Source of the DNA: Paenalcaligenes niemegkensis
Lineage (GTDB): Bacteria > Pseudomonadota > Gammaproteobacteria > Burkholderiales > Burkholderiaceae_B
Length of the DNA: 64,000 nucleotides
Direction of reading: 5' to 3'
Assembly (NCBI RefSeq): GCF_022230885.1
Contig: NZ_JAKGCT010000004.1
Coordinates: 372,001 to 436,000, forward strand
Made by a program: the position numbers and the translations under genes. This document shows positions 40,791 to 50,219 of this stretch, in pieces. Below the pieces are notes generated by a model. It saw nothing but the letters and a program-made list of their open reading frames with translations. It did not search any database and was not told the DNA's origin. The number at the start of each line of letters is the position of its first letter. The stretch's first letter is position 1.

Positions 40791-40876
40791 GGCAGGTTTG
40801 CCTAGTGCGTAAATGGTGGTCATCGGCCCACCCCCAGTTGCGTGCTAGGCAAACAGGCTTTTTTATTTTTAAGGTG
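40791..40876 (+). promoter_or_regulatory. ppsA leader: terminator-like hairpin (candidate attenuator)
   Basis: GTTTGCCTAG (40796-40805) and CTAGGCAAAC (40845-40854) form a perfect 10-bp stem, which continues past a 2-base mismatch with GGC (40791-40793) and GCT (40857-40859). An inner stem, GGTGG (40815-40819) with CCACC (40828-40832), caps it. The stem runs directly into TTTTTTATTTTT. It reads in the plus direction between two divergent genes, where no upstream transcript needs ending, so a conditional terminator in the ppsA leader is the best explanation. The ppsA ribosome-binding site AAGGTGAC lies just after the T-run. Confidence 0.65.
40813..40848 (+). other. Tiny open reading frame in the ppsA leader (possible leader peptide)
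   Basis: ATG at 40813 opens an 11-codon frame reading [11 protein letters not shown] and stopping at TAG 40846-40848 inside the 3' arm of the ppsA leader hairpin. Three consecutive prolines are a known ribosome-stalling motif relieved by EF-P. No good ribosome-binding site is seen, so translation is doubtful. Confidence 0.25.
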
Positions 40877-40882
40877 ACATTC

Positions 40883-43246
40883 ATGTCTTATGTTTTACCC
40901 TTCGACAACCTCCGTATGACGGACGTCGATACTGTAGGGGGCAAAAACGCCTCTCTCGGAGAAATGATCAGCCAGCTTGCTGGTGTCGGTGTACGTGTGC
41001 CTGGTGGTTTTGCCACCACAGCCGAAGCCTATCGTGTCTTCCTTAAAGCCGATGGCCTGGACGAACGTATCGCTAATCGACTCGCTACTCTCGATGCCGA
41101 TGATGTACGTGAGCTGGTGGCAGCCGGTGCTGAAATCCGTCAGTGGATTATCGACACGCCGTTCCCGCACGAACTGGAGTCCCAGATTCGCGAATCGTTC
41201 GCAGCACTGGATGCCGACGGCCAGGGCTCCTTCGCGGTACGTTCATCAGCCACCGCAGAAGACTTGCCAGATGCCTCTTTTGCAGGCCAGCAAGAAAGCT
41301 ATCTGAACGTCGTAGGCATTGACGATGTCTTAGAAAAAATTCATCATGTTTTCGCATCGCTCTATAACGATCGCGCCATTTCTTACCGTGTCCATAAAGG
41401 CTTCGAGCACGCCGATGTAGCGCTGTCAGCCGGTATTCAACGCATGGTTCGCTCCGACAAGGGCAGCTCCGGCGTTATGTTTACCCTGGACACCGAGTCA
41501 GGCTTCCCTGACGTGGTGTTCATCACATCGTCATATGGCTTGGGCGAAACGGTTGTGCAGGGTGCAGTCAACCCAGACGAATTCTACGTATTCAAGCCTA
41601 CGCTGGAAGCAGGCCACTATCCGATCATCAGCCGCCGCATCGGTTCCAAATTGTTGAAAATGGAATTTGATCCGCAGCGCGAAAGCGGCGAAGCCGTTCG
41701 CACGGTTGATGTTCCCGTATCCGAACGCAACCGTTACTCGCTTAACGACGAAGAAGTGATCGAGCTTGCGCGCTACGCGACAATTATCGAGAAGCATTAT
41801 CAGCGTCCTATGGATATCGAGTGGGGCCGGGATGGGCTGGACGGAAAAATTTATATTCTGCAAGCACGCCCGGAGACCGTTAAGTCTCAGCTTTCCAACA
41901 ACGACGTTCAAGAGCGCTACAGCCTGAAAGCTACTGGCGAAGTACTGATTACTGGTCGGGCCATTGGCCAAAAAATCGGTTCCGGAACCGTACGTCTGGT
42001 CGGCGATGCAAGCGAAATGGATCAGGTCAAAGCGGGTGATATTCTCGTTACCGACATGACAGATCCCAACTGGGAGCCGGTCATGAAGCTGGCTTCGGCA
42101 ATTGTCACGAACCGTGGCGGACGTACTTGTCACGCAGCCATCATCGCGCGTGAGCTGGGTATTCCTGCCGTCGTAGGTTGTGGCGAGGCCACCGACATTC
42201 TTAAAGATGGCCAGGAAGTGACGGTCTCTTGCGCCGAAGGTGATGAAGGCCGTATTTACGACGGCTTGCTCGAAACCCAGATCGACGAAGTCAGCTGGGG
42301 TGAAATGCCCGAGATAGGCATGAAAGTCATGATGAATGTGGGGAACCCACAACTGGCTTTTGATTTTTCCCAGATCCCTAACGACGGCGTTGGATTAGCT
42401 CGACTTGAATTCATTATTAATAACAATATTGCAATTCATCCTAAAGCCGTACTCGATTACCCAAACGTTGATAGCGAACTTAAAAAAGCTGTTGAGTCCG
42501 CAGCACGTGGCTATGCCAGCCCCCGCGCCTTCTTTGTCGAGAAGCTTGCTGAGGGTATTGCAACGCTGGGCGCAGCATTCTATCCAAAGCCGGTCATCGT
42601 TCGCTTGTCCGATTTCAAGTCTAACGAATACCGTAAACTGGTAGGCGGATCGCGCTACGAGCCCGAAGAAGAAAACCCCATGCTGGGCTTCCGCGGCGCG
42701 GCGCGCTATATCTCCGACGACTTCGAAGAGTGCTTCCGCATGGAATGTGAAGCGCTGAAAAAAGTACGCGACGATATGGGCCTGACCAACATCGAGATCA
42801 TGGTGCCTTTTGTACGCACATTGTCGCAAGCCGAGCGCGTGATTCAGCTCTTGGCCGATAACGGTCTTGAGCGCGGTAAAAACGGGCTTCGCGTCATCAT
42901 GATGTGCGAGGTTCCGTCGAATGCCATTCTGGCTGAAGAGTTCCTGGAGTATTTCGACGGTTTCTCTATCGGTTCAAACGACATGACTCAACTTACCCTG
43001 GGCCTGGATCGTGATTCTGGCATGGAATTGCTGGCTGCAGATTTTGACGAACGTGATCCTGCTGTCAAGTTCATGCTTAGCCGCGCCATCAAGGCCTGCC
43101 TTAAAGCCGGTAAGTATGTGGGTATATGTGGTCAAGGGCCTAGCGACCATCCGGATCTGGCCGAATGGTTGCGAGACGAGGGTATTCTTTCCTTGTCCCT
43201 CAATCCCGATACGGTGATCGATACTTGGCAGCGTTTGGCTAAATAG
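40883..43246 (+). CDS. ppsA: Phosphoenolpyruvate synthase
   Basis: 787 residues from the ATG at 40883 (ribosome-binding site AAGGTGACATTC). E. coli PpsA has 792. The ATP-grasp domain begins [16 protein letters not shown] and contains [20 protein letters not shown] near 145. The swivelling phospho-His domain has [20 protein letters not shown] near 420, in which Thr-Cys-His holds the catalytic His and the regulatory Thr target of PpsR. The C-terminal PEP-binding barrel ends with [16 protein letters not shown] and [17 protein letters not shown]. It makes PEP from pyruvate and ATP for gluconeogenesis. Confidence 0.97.
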   Translation: MSYVLPFDNLRMTDVDTVGGKNASLGEMISQLAGVGVRVPGGFATTAEAYRVFLKADGLDERIANRLATLDADDVRELVAAGAEIRQWIIDTPFPHELESQIRESFAALDADGQGSFAVRSSATAEDLPDASFAGQQESYLNVVGIDDVLEKIHHVFASLYNDRAISYRVHKGFEHADVALSAGIQRMVRSDKGSSGVMFTLDTESGFPDVVFITSSYGLGETVVQGAVNPDEFYVFKPTLEAGHYPIISRRIGSKLLKMEFDPQRESGEAVRTVDVPVSERNRYSLNDEEVIELARYATIIEKHYQRPMDIEWGRDGLDGKIYILQARPETVKSQLSNNDVQERYSLKATGEVLITGRAIGQKIGSGTVRLVGDASEMDQVKAGDILVTDMTDPNWEPVMKLASAIVTNRGGRTCHAAIIARELGIPAVVGCGEATDILKDGQEVTVSCAEGDEGRIYDGLLETQIDEVSWGEMPEIGMKVMMNVGNPQLAFDFSQIPNDGVGLARLEFIINNNIAIHPKAVLDYPNVDSELKKAVESAARGYASPRAFFVEKLAEGIATLGAAFYPKPVIVRLSDFKSNEYRKLVGGSRYEPEEENPMLGFRGAARYISDDFEECFRMECEALKKVRDDMGLTNIEIMVPFVRTLSQAERVIQLLADNGLERGKNGLRVIMMCEVPSNAILAEEFLEYFDGFSIGSNDMTQLTLGLDRDSGMELLAADFDERDPAVKFMLSRAIKACLKAGKYVGICGQGPSDHPDLAEWLRDEGILSLSLNPDTVIDTWQRLAK

Positions 43247-43278
43247 GCTTTTGCCGCAGCTCGAAACGTAAAGCAGTA

Positions 43279-43321
43279 AAAAATAGCGCGAACGGTTCAC
43301 AAACTGTTCGCGCTATTTTTA
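43279..43321. terminator. Bidirectional terminator between ppsA and the TetR gene
   Basis: A perfect stem AAAAATAGCGCGAAC (43279-43293) with GTTCGCGCTATTTTT (43306-43320), 12-base loop. A-run and T-run serve both convergent transcripts. Confidence 0.9.
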
Positions 43322-43345
43322 TAAACTGCGTTTGACTAGCGGAGT

Positions 43346-43957
43346 CTATTCCTGGCTGTTGCGGTAAGCGTCCATAAACGTAGACAAAATTTGCAAGCTG
43401 CGCTGTTTGATTTCTTCGTCTGTCATGCTGGGCATGGCACCCATCAGCATTCGCAACAAATCGGCATCGCATAAGCCCCTTAAATGCGTAACCATAAAAA
43501 GAGGGTCTTTTTCCTGCAAATTGCCAAGCTGAATATGCTGTTCTAGAATTTGGGCAATTTGGGCCCAGACGCCATCGCCTATGTATTCAAAAAAACGTTT
43601 ACCAACATCGCTTGTTCCGCCCACCGAGATCACGACGCGTAATAGTTTTTCGGTATCGCTGTCTTGGTATAGCATTTGCAATAGACGCTCTATGAAGCCT
43701 ACCAATATTTGCTCTAGAGGCAAAGACTGATCAATGGACTTGGCTAGCGTATTCTGAAATTCTTCAGCACCTGCAAGCATAGTGGCCAGCAGAAGTTCGT
43801 CTTTTGAAGGGAAGTAGTTATACAGCGTACCTTTAGAGCCGCCTACACGGGCTGCAATAATGGACATCGATGCACCCTCATACCCCAGTTCGCAAAAAAC
43901 GCCAGTAGCGATGGTTATGATGCGTTCTCGGCGCTCTTGAGCTTTGGTTGCTTTCAC
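43346..43957 (-). CDS. TetR/AcrR family transcriptional regulator
   Basis: A 203-residue repressor. The N-terminal HTH (about 10-58) reads RERIITIATGVFCELGYEGASM then VGGSKGTLYNYFPSKDELLLA, a textbook TetR DNA-binding domain. The C-terminal ligand domain resembles the AefR/AcrR-like C-terminal family with no assignable ligand. It is monocistronic and diverges from an NDH-2 gene. A near-perfect 15-base palindrome (44035-44049) lies just upstream of its -10 box, a probable autoregulatory operator. The regulated target is not known. Confidence 0.9.
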   Translation of the reverse strand: MKATKAQERRERIITIATGVFCELGYEGASMSIIAARVGGSKGTLYNYFPSKDELLLATMLAGAEEFQNTLAKSIDQSLPLEQILVGFIERLLQMLYQDSDTEKLLRVVISVGGTSDVGKRFFEYIGDGVWAQIAQILEQHIQLGNLQEKDPLFMVTHLRGLCDADLLRMLMGAMPSMTDEEIKQRSLQILSTFMDAYRNSQE

Positions 43958-44284
43958 TATTTTTCCCTAATTATTTTATTTAGTTTGCATGTTGTATTTT
44001 TGCTTGGCTGCGATGCTTTGTCAATTATAAAAAAACCATACAGTACGGTATTGTAGTGGCGTTTAATGAAAGTTAGCTGATTCGCCTCGATTGCGCTGAC
44101 AGCAATATCTTTTGTAGTCTTTAAAAGTATAAAATGTAAGTGCTTGGCTGCTGGCCTAGCTAAATTCCTGCGTATACTGAAATACGGCAACGGTTTTTTC
44201 AACTCCGTGTGGACCAAGATGCGGAATCACCTGAAGCCGATCTTTACCTAACAGTTTAGTGCTATCGTAAGAGCAGGAAAATTA
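43958..44284. promoter_or_regulatory. TetR/NDH-2 divergent intergenic region
   Basis: A 327-base A+T-rich gap with no credible gene. It holds a minus-strand TATAAT (44029-44024) for the TetR gene and an adjacent palindrome ACCATAC-A-GTACGGT (44035-44049, six of seven symmetric positions), as expected for a TetR operator. On the NDH-2 side AGGA at 44274-44277 precedes the ATG at 44285. I see nothing else definable. Confidence 0.45.
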
Positions 44285-45592
44285 ATGAGGGAAGTCATGA
44301 ATCCAGTGGGCCCTGTAGTAATTATTGGTGGTGGCGCAGGCGGACTGGAACTTGCGGCCAAGCTTGGCCGCAAGTTCGGACCTGAAAGTGTTTATCTGAT
44401 CGATAAAGATGATGACCATATCTGGAAGCCGTCGCTACACGAGGTGGCTGCTGGAACGCTGGACATCCATCGCGAGGGCTTGTCTTATTTCATGCTGGCT
44501 CGAGATTGTGGATTTACCTTCATACCTGGCGAGATGAAACATCTTGATCGCCAGGCCAAAACCATCGGTCTGGCAGCGGTATATAACAGCATTGGCGACG
44601 AAGTGTTCCCTGAGCGTACGATTACTTACGGGACCCTCGTGTTGGCGGTTGGCAGTAAATCGAACTTCTTCAACACTCCAGGGGCTCCCGACCATGCCAT
44701 TACGCTGGACTCCACCAAGCAGGCCGAACGTTTTCGCCTGAGGCTGCTGCACGAGGTCACCCGTACAGTAGGTCAGCTTGACCATGCTAACGAGCGTCAG
44801 CCGCTGCAGATAGCTATTGTGGGTGGCGGGGCGACGGGCGTTGAGCTGGCTGCCGAGTTAATGGAAGCCAGTGCCAGCCTGCGTTCTTACGGCATGAACA
44901 CCTTGGATCCTGCACGCGATATCCGCATCACGCTGCTTGAGGGCGCAGATCGCATTTTATCGGCTTTGCCTGCCAAACTGTCTCTCAGGGCCGAAGAGCT
45001 GCTCCGCGACCGCGGCGTTCAGGTGTGCACAAATGTGCGAGTGGCAGAGGTGCATAAAGGATACTTGACTGATAGTGAGCAAAAACGTTATGAGGCCGAT
45101 CTTTGTGTTTGGGCCGCAGGTATTAAGGCGCCCGAATTTCTCACTACTCTGGGGCTAGAGACCAACCGCATCAACCAGATCGTCGTTGATGAAAGGCTGC
45201 GTACGCTGGATCCTGCCATCTACGCCCTTGGCGATTGCGCACAAGCGCCTTCAGGCTCAGAAGGGGGATATTTACCGGCTCGAGCGCAGGTCGCTCATCA
45301 ACAGGCGAATTATTTATTCAGTTTGCTGGGGCAGCGCTTGCGTGGCATCAATACGTCCGCCAAGGCATTTGAATATAAAGATTATGGTTCGCTGGTGTCA
45401 GTGGGGCACAGCAAAGGCGTAGGCAGCTTAATGGGCGTGTTGCAAGGGCGCAGCTGGTTTGTGGAAGGTCTGGTTGCCCGCACCATGTATATGAGTCTGC
45501 ATTTATTGCACCATATGGCTGTGCTGGGGGTGCTGCGTACAGCTTCCTTGGCACTGGGCCGTTTATTACTGAAACGCTCAGCCCCCGCGTAA
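44285..45592 (+). CDS. ndh: Type II NADH dehydrogenase (NDH-2) family FAD oxidoreductase
   Basis: A 435-residue membrane-associated flavoprotein; ATG at 44297 is an alternative start, preceded by GAGGGA. The FAD motif VIIGGGAGGLELAAKLGR is near residue 12, the NADH motif IAIVGGGATGVELAAEL near 178, and the C-terminal FAD contact YALGDCAQAP near 315. A C-terminal amphipathic region (MYMSLHLLHHMAVLGVLRTA) is typical of NDH-2 membrane anchoring. It transfers electrons from NADH to quinone without proton pumping. A terminator follows at once. Confidence 0.88.
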   Translation: MREVMNPVGPVVIIGGGAGGLELAAKLGRKFGPESVYLIDKDDDHIWKPSLHEVAAGTLDIHREGLSYFMLARDCGFTFIPGEMKHLDRQAKTIGLAAVYNSIGDEVFPERTITYGTLVLAVGSKSNFFNTPGAPDHAITLDSTKQAERFRLRLLHEVTRTVGQLDHANERQPLQIAIVGGGATGVELAAELMEASASLRSYGMNTLDPARDIRITLLEGADRILSALPAKLSLRAEELLRDRGVQVCTNVRVAEVHKGYLTDSEQKRYEADLCVWAAGIKAPEFLTTLGLETNRINQIVVDERLRTLDPAIYALGDCAQAPSGSEGGYLPARAQVAHQQANYLFSLLGQRLRGINTSAKAFEYKDYGSLVSVGHSKGVGSLMGVLQGRSWFVEGLVARTMYMSLHLLHHMAVLGVLRTASLALGRLLLKRSAPA

Positions 45593-45612
45593 AGTTGCAC
45601 TAAAATAAAAAG

Positions 45613-45636
45613 AAGGGGGCTATGCCCCCTTTTATT
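45613..45636. terminator. Bidirectional terminator between ndh and smpB
   Basis: AAGGGGGC (45613-45620), loop TAT, GCCCCCTT (45624-45631), then TTTATT. An A-rich stretch precedes it, so it can also end smpB transcription. Confidence 0.88.
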
Positions 45637-45639
45637 GCT

Positions 45640-46113
45640 TTAGTCAGAGAGTTCTGCCCGTCTTCGAACGGTGTCGTGTTTCATTAAGCGTTCTTGTTCA
45701 CGCGCCCAGTCGCGGTCTCGCGTCGTGTCGCGTTTATCGTGGCTTTTCTTGCCCCGACCCAGGCCGATATCCATCTTGATGCGGCCACGTGAGTAATGTA
45801 GGTTTAATGGCACAATGGTGTAGCCACGTTGTTCAACCCGACCAATTAGCTTGCTGATCTCGTCTGCTTTCAACAAAAGTTTGCGTGTGCGAGCTGCCTC
45901 GGGGACAATATGGGTCGAAGCGGTGGGAAGTGCACTGATATGCATACCGATGACCCAGATTTCTCCGTCTCTGATAATGACGTAGCTTTCGGCGAGTTGT
46001 ATATGGCCTGCACGAATTGCTTTTACTTCCCAGCCTTGTAAAACCAGTCCGGCTTCGTAAGTCTCTTCGATGAAGTAATCGTGTCTTGCTTTGCGGTTGT
46101 CGACAATGCTCAT
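45640..46113 (-). CDS. smpB: SsrA-binding protein SmpB
   Basis: A 157-residue tmRNA partner in trans-translation. [22 protein letters not shown] is the typical start, [21 protein letters not shown] carries the family signature (E-V-K-S/A-I-R-xG), and the C-terminal tail is basic ([22 protein letters not shown]), as needed for entry into the mRNA channel. It diverges from ratA-rnfH, the conserved smpB/ratA/rnfH arrangement. A minus-strand TATAAT at 46140-46135 lies 22 bases upstream of its ATG. Confidence 0.96.
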   Translation of the reverse strand: MSIVDNRKARHDYFIEETYEAGLVLQGWEVKAIRAGHIQLAESYVIIRDGEIWVIGMHISALPTASTHIVPEAARTRKLLLKADEISKLIGRVEQRGYTIVPLNLHYSRGRIKMDIGLGRGKKSHDKRDTTRDRDWAREQERLMKHDTVRRRAELSD

Positions 46114-46174
46114 GAATTAATTGACCAGCCCTTGATTATAAAATCGATACATTTTCTCTATTATCCCCTTATCG

Positions 46175-46609
46175 ATGCATACAGTAAAACGTTCAGTTCT
46201 AGTCCCCTTTAGTTGCGAGCAAATGTTCGATTTGGTCGCCGACGTCGGTCGCTATCCCGAGTTCATGCCCTGGTGTGGCGGTGCCGAGGTGCAGCGACGC
46301 GATGATAACGGAATGGAGGCTACCATTACGATCAGCATTGCTGGGGTAAGACAAAGCTTCACCACGCGTAACGAACACGAGTATCCGAGTCGTATCCGCC
46401 TTAAGCTGGTGGATGGCCCTTTTTCAGCACTTACTGGCGACTGGCAGTTCGTCGCGCTGGGCGAAGATGGCTGCAAGGTGGTGTTTATTATGGAATACGC
46501 CTTTTCCAGCCGTGCCCTGGAGATGGTCGTAGGGCCTATCTTCAATCGGGTTGCCAATAGCTTTATTGATTCGTTTACGCGCCGCGCACATGACCTCTAT
46601 GATGATTAA
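46175..46609 (+). CDS. ratA: RatA/Coq10-type START-domain protein
   Basis: A 144-residue START/Bet v1-fold protein of the COQ10/RatA family. The N-terminus VKRSVLVPFSCEQMFDLVADVGRYPEFMPWCGGAEV is conserved. E. coli RatA was described as an inhibitor of 70S assembly, while relatives bind ubiquinone and support respiration, so the role remains debated. rnfH follows 3 bases after the stop. Linked to smpB as in most beta- and gammaproteobacteria. Confidence 0.9.
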   Translation: MHTVKRSVLVPFSCEQMFDLVADVGRYPEFMPWCGGAEVQRRDDNGMEATITISIAGVRQSFTTRNEHEYPSRIRLKLVDGPFSALTGDWQFVALGEDGCKVVFIMEYAFSSRALEMVVGPIFNRVANSFIDSFTRRAHDLYDD

Positions 46610-46612
46610 ACC

Positions 46613-46993
46613 ATGAGTTCACCATCATCTTCTGCTTCCAGCACGATAACAGTAGAGTTATTGTACTTGTCGCCTACCCAGAAGTGGCATCATACGTTGA
46701 CACTGGCACACGGGGCAACCGCTGCGCAGGCGATTGCTGCGAGTAATATTCACCAGCAGTGTCCGGAAACACAGACACTGGCTTACGGTATTTATGGTGA
46801 ACTGGTAAACGGGGACCGTATCCTCAATAATTTTGATCGCATTGAGTACTATCGTGATCTTGTATTTGATCCGATGGAGTCGCGCCGCCGCCGGGCAGAG
46901 CATCGAGCCAGAAAGCTGGAAACACAACCGGGCAATAAGCCTGTAAGTGCCGCTGCGCGAATGCTCGCCAATCAACCACGCGTTAAAGGCTAA
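46613..46993 (+). CDS. rnfH: RnfH family ubiquitin-like protein
   Basis: A 126-residue beta-grasp (ubiquitin-like) protein. The core ITVELLYLSPTQKWHHTLTL and the conserved YGELVNGDRILNNFDRIEYYRDLVFDPMESRRRRAEHRA (in parts) match RnfH. Function is unclear; genetically it accompanies ratA. Only 4 bases separate its stop from the next start, so the acyl-CoA hydrolase gene is in the same transcript. Confidence 0.9.
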   Translation: MSSPSSSASSTITVELLYLSPTQKWHHTLTLAHGATAAQAIAASNIHQQCPETQTLAYGIYGELVNGDRILNNFDRIEYYRDLVFDPMESRRRRAEHRARKLETQPGNKPVSAAARMLANQPRVKG

Positions 46994-46997
46994 GTCC

Positions 46998-48107
46998 ATG
47001 GCTGTGACTGCTGTTGTGCTGCCCCTGCGAGGCACCTCCTTAACGTTTGGCGTCTTGACCCTGGACCGCCCCGAGGCGTTGAATAGCCTCAATCTGGACA
47101 TGGTCACAACACTGCATGCACAGCTGTCCAAGTGGCAGGGCGATCAGGAAATTGCCTTTGTCATAATTCAAGGCCAGGGCGAACGGGCATTCTGTGCAGG
47201 TGGCGACATCACAACGTTATACAAGTCGTTGCTGTCAGAGGCCCATCGGGTCTTTGAACCTCAACATTACGCGTATCGTTTCTTCAAGACCGAGTACGAG
47301 CTTAATGCGCTGATTCACCATTACCGCAAACCAATTGTCGCGTTGGGGCAAGGAGTGGTAATGGGCGGCGGGGTAGGGCTCTTTATGGGCGCAAGTCATA
47401 AAGTCGTCTTTGCCAATACGCGATACGCCATGCCTGAAGTTGCGATAGGGCTTTATCCAGATGTGGCCGGCACGTGGCTTTTAGGGCGGCTTCCTAAAGG
47501 CGTGGGTAAGTATGTGGCGCTCACGGGCACTAGCCTGAATGGGCATGATTGCTGTTTTTTAAGGCTGGCCGATAGCTACGTAGACAAATACTCGGCTGGT
47601 GAGCTTATTGCACTGGTTTCAGATTATGCCTACGACACAAACTTAAGTTCAGCTGGAAACGTAAACCGGCTGCTCACGGGTGTTGATCGGCAGTGGGACA
47701 CTGACCAGTCACCTATAGCAGCTCATTTCCATGAGTTGCGTGACTTATCCCTGAGCCATAGCGTCGCTGATTTTACGAATAAGCTCGATAAGCTGCACGC
47801 AGGTTCCCATAGTGAAGTGATCGAGGCGGGAAGAAAGTCCCTGGCCTACGCTTCCCCGCTGTCTACCCAGATTACGTGGCAACTCTTAACCACGAATCGA
47901 ACAGCCAGTGTTTCACAAACACTGGAACGTGATTTTTGGGTATCGCTGCAGTGTTGCTCTGCCGGCGATTTCAAAGAAGGGGTTCGAGCCCTGCTGATTG
48001 ATAAAGACCGGACTCCACGTTGGCGCCCGCTAGAGTCTATAGATACACCGCTAATCGATACCTTCTGCCAGCCCAGTTGGACTGGCGCTGCGCCACTAGC
48101 CTTATAG
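46998..48107 (+). CDS. Enoyl-CoA hydratase/isomerase family, 3-hydroxyisobutyryl-CoA hydrolase-like
   Basis: 369 residues from the ATG at 46998; the open frame reaches back into rnfH. Crotonase fold of the long HIBCH type: LTLDRPEALNSLNLDM near residue 16, the oxyanion site AFCAGGDITTLYKSL near 70, GQGVVMGGGVGLFMGASHKV, and MPEVAIGLYPDVAGTWLLGRLP near 145, where the Glu and Asp match the hydrolase active site. It would cleave 3-hydroxyisobutyryl-CoA in valine breakdown, but other 3-hydroxyacyl-CoA thioesters are possible. Its stop abuts the ygfZ stop on the other strand (convergent). Confidence 0.85.
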   Translation: MAVTAVVLPLRGTSLTFGVLTLDRPEALNSLNLDMVTTLHAQLSKWQGDQEIAFVIIQGQGERAFCAGGDITTLYKSLLSEAHRVFEPQHYAYRFFKTEYELNALIHHYRKPIVALGQGVVMGGGVGLFMGASHKVVFANTRYAMPEVAIGLYPDVAGTWLLGRLPKGVGKYVALTGTSLNGHDCCFLRLADSYVDKYSAGELIALVSDYAYDTNLSSAGNVNRLLTGVDRQWDTDQSPIAAHFHELRDLSLSHSVADFTNKLDKLHAGSHSEVIEAGRKSLAYASPLSTQITWQLLTTNRTASVSQTLERDFWVSLQCCSAGDFKEGVRALLIDKDRTPRWRPLESIDTPLIDTFCQPSWTGAAPLAL

Positions 48108-49052
48108 TTTGGGGCGAACGTTCTCTCGCTGTTCGAAAATATCGTAGTTAAGCTGAAGCTTGTCAAGGCGCGGGCCAGTCGGCTCGGCCAGGCAGTACTG
48201 CGTATCAGCTAGCTCTGCCAGCATGACTTCAGCCAGTACAACATAGCGATCGCCTTGTTTTGCGTAATTGATTATCCGTCCGGCAGGTGAGTCTGTGCCC
48301 TCAGCTGCGTAAAGATCAGTGCCTATTTCCAGCTTTCCGGGCGTTAGCAGCTCCGTAGCGGGGAGTGTAAACAGAGCACTTCGACGACGTATGGTGCCTC
48401 GATAGTGACTGCGTGCCACCACCTCTTGGCCGGGGAAGCAGCCCTTGCCAAAGCTGATGCCACCTATCAGTTCCAAATTCAATGTCTGGGGGATAAAAGT
48501 GTCCTGAGTGGCGCCTTGAATGTGGGGAACGCCCTGAATCAGGGTTTCGGCATCCCATTGCTGTGCGTCGTCAGCGCTGTCGCTGGCAGAGTTCAGGGCG
48601 TCATCTGATATTAGCCACCATCTGCCTGGCTCGTTTTCGCCGGAAGGGGCTTGCACCGCTGTAACGCCTTCGTTTAATGTCACCTTATACAGTTTAGCCA
48701 CCAGCGTACCCTCTTGGGGCTCATAGGCACCGTAAACGTGGGCATCCCTTAAGCTCAGCTTGAGTTTGGCGCGAAATACAAACATGCTTAGCCTTTTCAG
48801 CAATGGCTCGCCCAGGCTTTTGTGCAGTAATAAGCCGAAGCGGGTATCGTCATCGGGGTATTGCCAAAGCAATGCTGTAGCCAACAGGCGACCGTTGGCG
48901 CCACAATAGCCGCCAAAGACGGCATTGCCGGATAAGGTCTCTAGATCAGCGGTCAGCTGCCCTTGCAAAAACGTCAAGGCATCCGGCCCGATAGCATCGA
49001 GCACCACATAGTCATTAAGCTGTACTACGTTTTGTAAATCAGAGATTTTCAT
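48102..49052 (-). CDS. ygfZ: Folate-binding protein YgfZ (GcvT-related)
   Basis: 316 residues from the ATG at 49052; a TTG six bases upstream is less likely. The family signature FGKGCFPGQEVVARSHYRG near residue 225 (K-G-C-[FY]-x-G-Q-E) is present with its conserved Cys. YgfZ uses tetrahydrofolate to support a subset of iron-sulfur enzymes such as MiaB. It diverges from mltG, an arrangement usual in this family of bacteria. Confidence 0.93.
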   Translation of the reverse strand: MKISDLQNVVQLNDYVVLDAIGPDALTFLQGQLTADLETLSGNAVFGGYCGANGRLLATALLWQYPDDDTRFGLLLHKSLGEPLLKRLSMFVFRAKLKLSLRDAHVYGAYEPQEGTLVAKLYKVTLNEGVTAVQAPSGENEPGRWWLISDDALNSASDSADDAQQWDAETLIQGVPHIQGATQDTFIPQTLNLELIGGISFGKGCFPGQEVVARSHYRGTIRRRSALFTLPATELLTPGKLEIGTDLYAAEGTDSPAGRIINYAKQGDRYVVLAEVMLAELADTQYCLAEPTGPRLDKLQLNYDIFEQRENVRPKL

Positions 49053-49207
49053 AATCAAAGCAAATTACATGCAATCCAAAAGATTGTAGGGAATATCGAT
49101 TTCTCTATGATAACGGTCAATTCCAAAAAGTTAAGTGAAGGCCCCTATGTCAGCAGTGCCAAGCAAGTGTACCTTCAAAGCCTAGTACGGTTTACACTGT
49201 AGCCCTT

Positions 49208-50217
49208 ATGAAAAAAACAACACGTATTCTTCTTGTGGCCTTGAGCCTGTTGCTGGGAATTGCGCTATCGGGTGCAGCGGCGGGGTGGTGGTGGGTCATG
49301 AAACGGCCCGTGACAATGACGCACAGCCCTGTCGACTACATTATCGAACAGGGCAGTGGGCCGCGCAAAATTGCGGGAACCCTGAATGCGGCAGGCATTG
49401 AGGTCAATGCCGACGTCTTTGTGGCCTTAGCGCGTTTCACAGAGAACGATAAAAAACTCCAGGCAGGTGCCTACGAGGCGAGACAGGGAGACACTTTGTG
49501 GATACTGTTCGAGCGGATGGTCAGTGGTGACATGACACAAGCCAGGCTGACACTGGTAGAGGGGTGGTCATATAAGCGTATACGAGATGTGTTGCGATCT
49601 GATCCTAATGTACGTCAGACCCTGGACGATGTCACTGATGCAGAACTCCTGGCAAAGCTAGGTATAGAGCATGATTATGCTGAAGGTCTGTTTTATCCCG
49701 ATACCTATGTTTTTACGCCGGGCACTTCTGATTTCGATATCTTGCGCCGGGCCTATAAGGCGCAACATGATCTATTAATGAACATGTGGGATCAGCGCGA
49801 TCCAGACTTGCCGTTGAAAACACCCTATGAAGCCTTGATACTGGCCTCCGTCGTCGAAAAGGAAACAGGTCACAGTGCTGATCGAACGCGGGTAGCCGGA
49901 GTGTTCATCAATCGGCTGCGGGTGGGTATGCCGCTGCAAACCGATCCTACCGTCATATACGGCATGGGTGAGGCTTATCTGGGCCGTATTCGTAAGCGCG
50001 ACCTGACTACTGACACGCCCTGGAATACCTATACACGTAACGGCCTGCCCCCAGCCCTATTGCTAATTCGGGGAAAGCCGCACTGGAAGCCGTTCTTCAC
50101 CCTGAAGATCATGATTATTATTATTTTGTTTCGAGGGGCGATGGTACCAGTGAGTTCTCTCGAAACCTCGCCGCTCATAATCGAGCCGTTTCTAAATATA
50201 TATTGCGAAGAAATTAA
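49208..50217 (+). CDS. mltG: Endolytic murein transglycosylase MltG, single-base frameshift
   Basis: About 336 residues after repair. One N-terminal membrane helix ([22 protein letters not shown]) anchors a periplasmic LysM-like and YceG domain. The catalytic Glu is in [21 protein letters not shown] near residue 221, followed by [20 protein letters not shown]. It cleaves nascent glycan strands and sets their length. The break is at 50048-50052: five C should be six, giving [20 protein letters not shown] and [17 protein letters not shown], both MltG hallmarks. The repaired stop TAA (50215-50217) precedes the tmk start by 2 bases. Confidence 0.92.
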
Positions 50218-50219
50218 CC

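Noticed and set aside
40805-40882. N-terminal extension of PpsA by 26 residues from a GTG
   Set aside because: It lies within the leader hairpin and T-run, has no family counterpart, and a good ribosome-binding site precedes the ATG at 40883.
41531-42352. Long antisense open frame inside ppsA
   Set aside because: It mirrors the codon structure of ppsA, shows no recognisable protein features, and has no ribosome-binding site.
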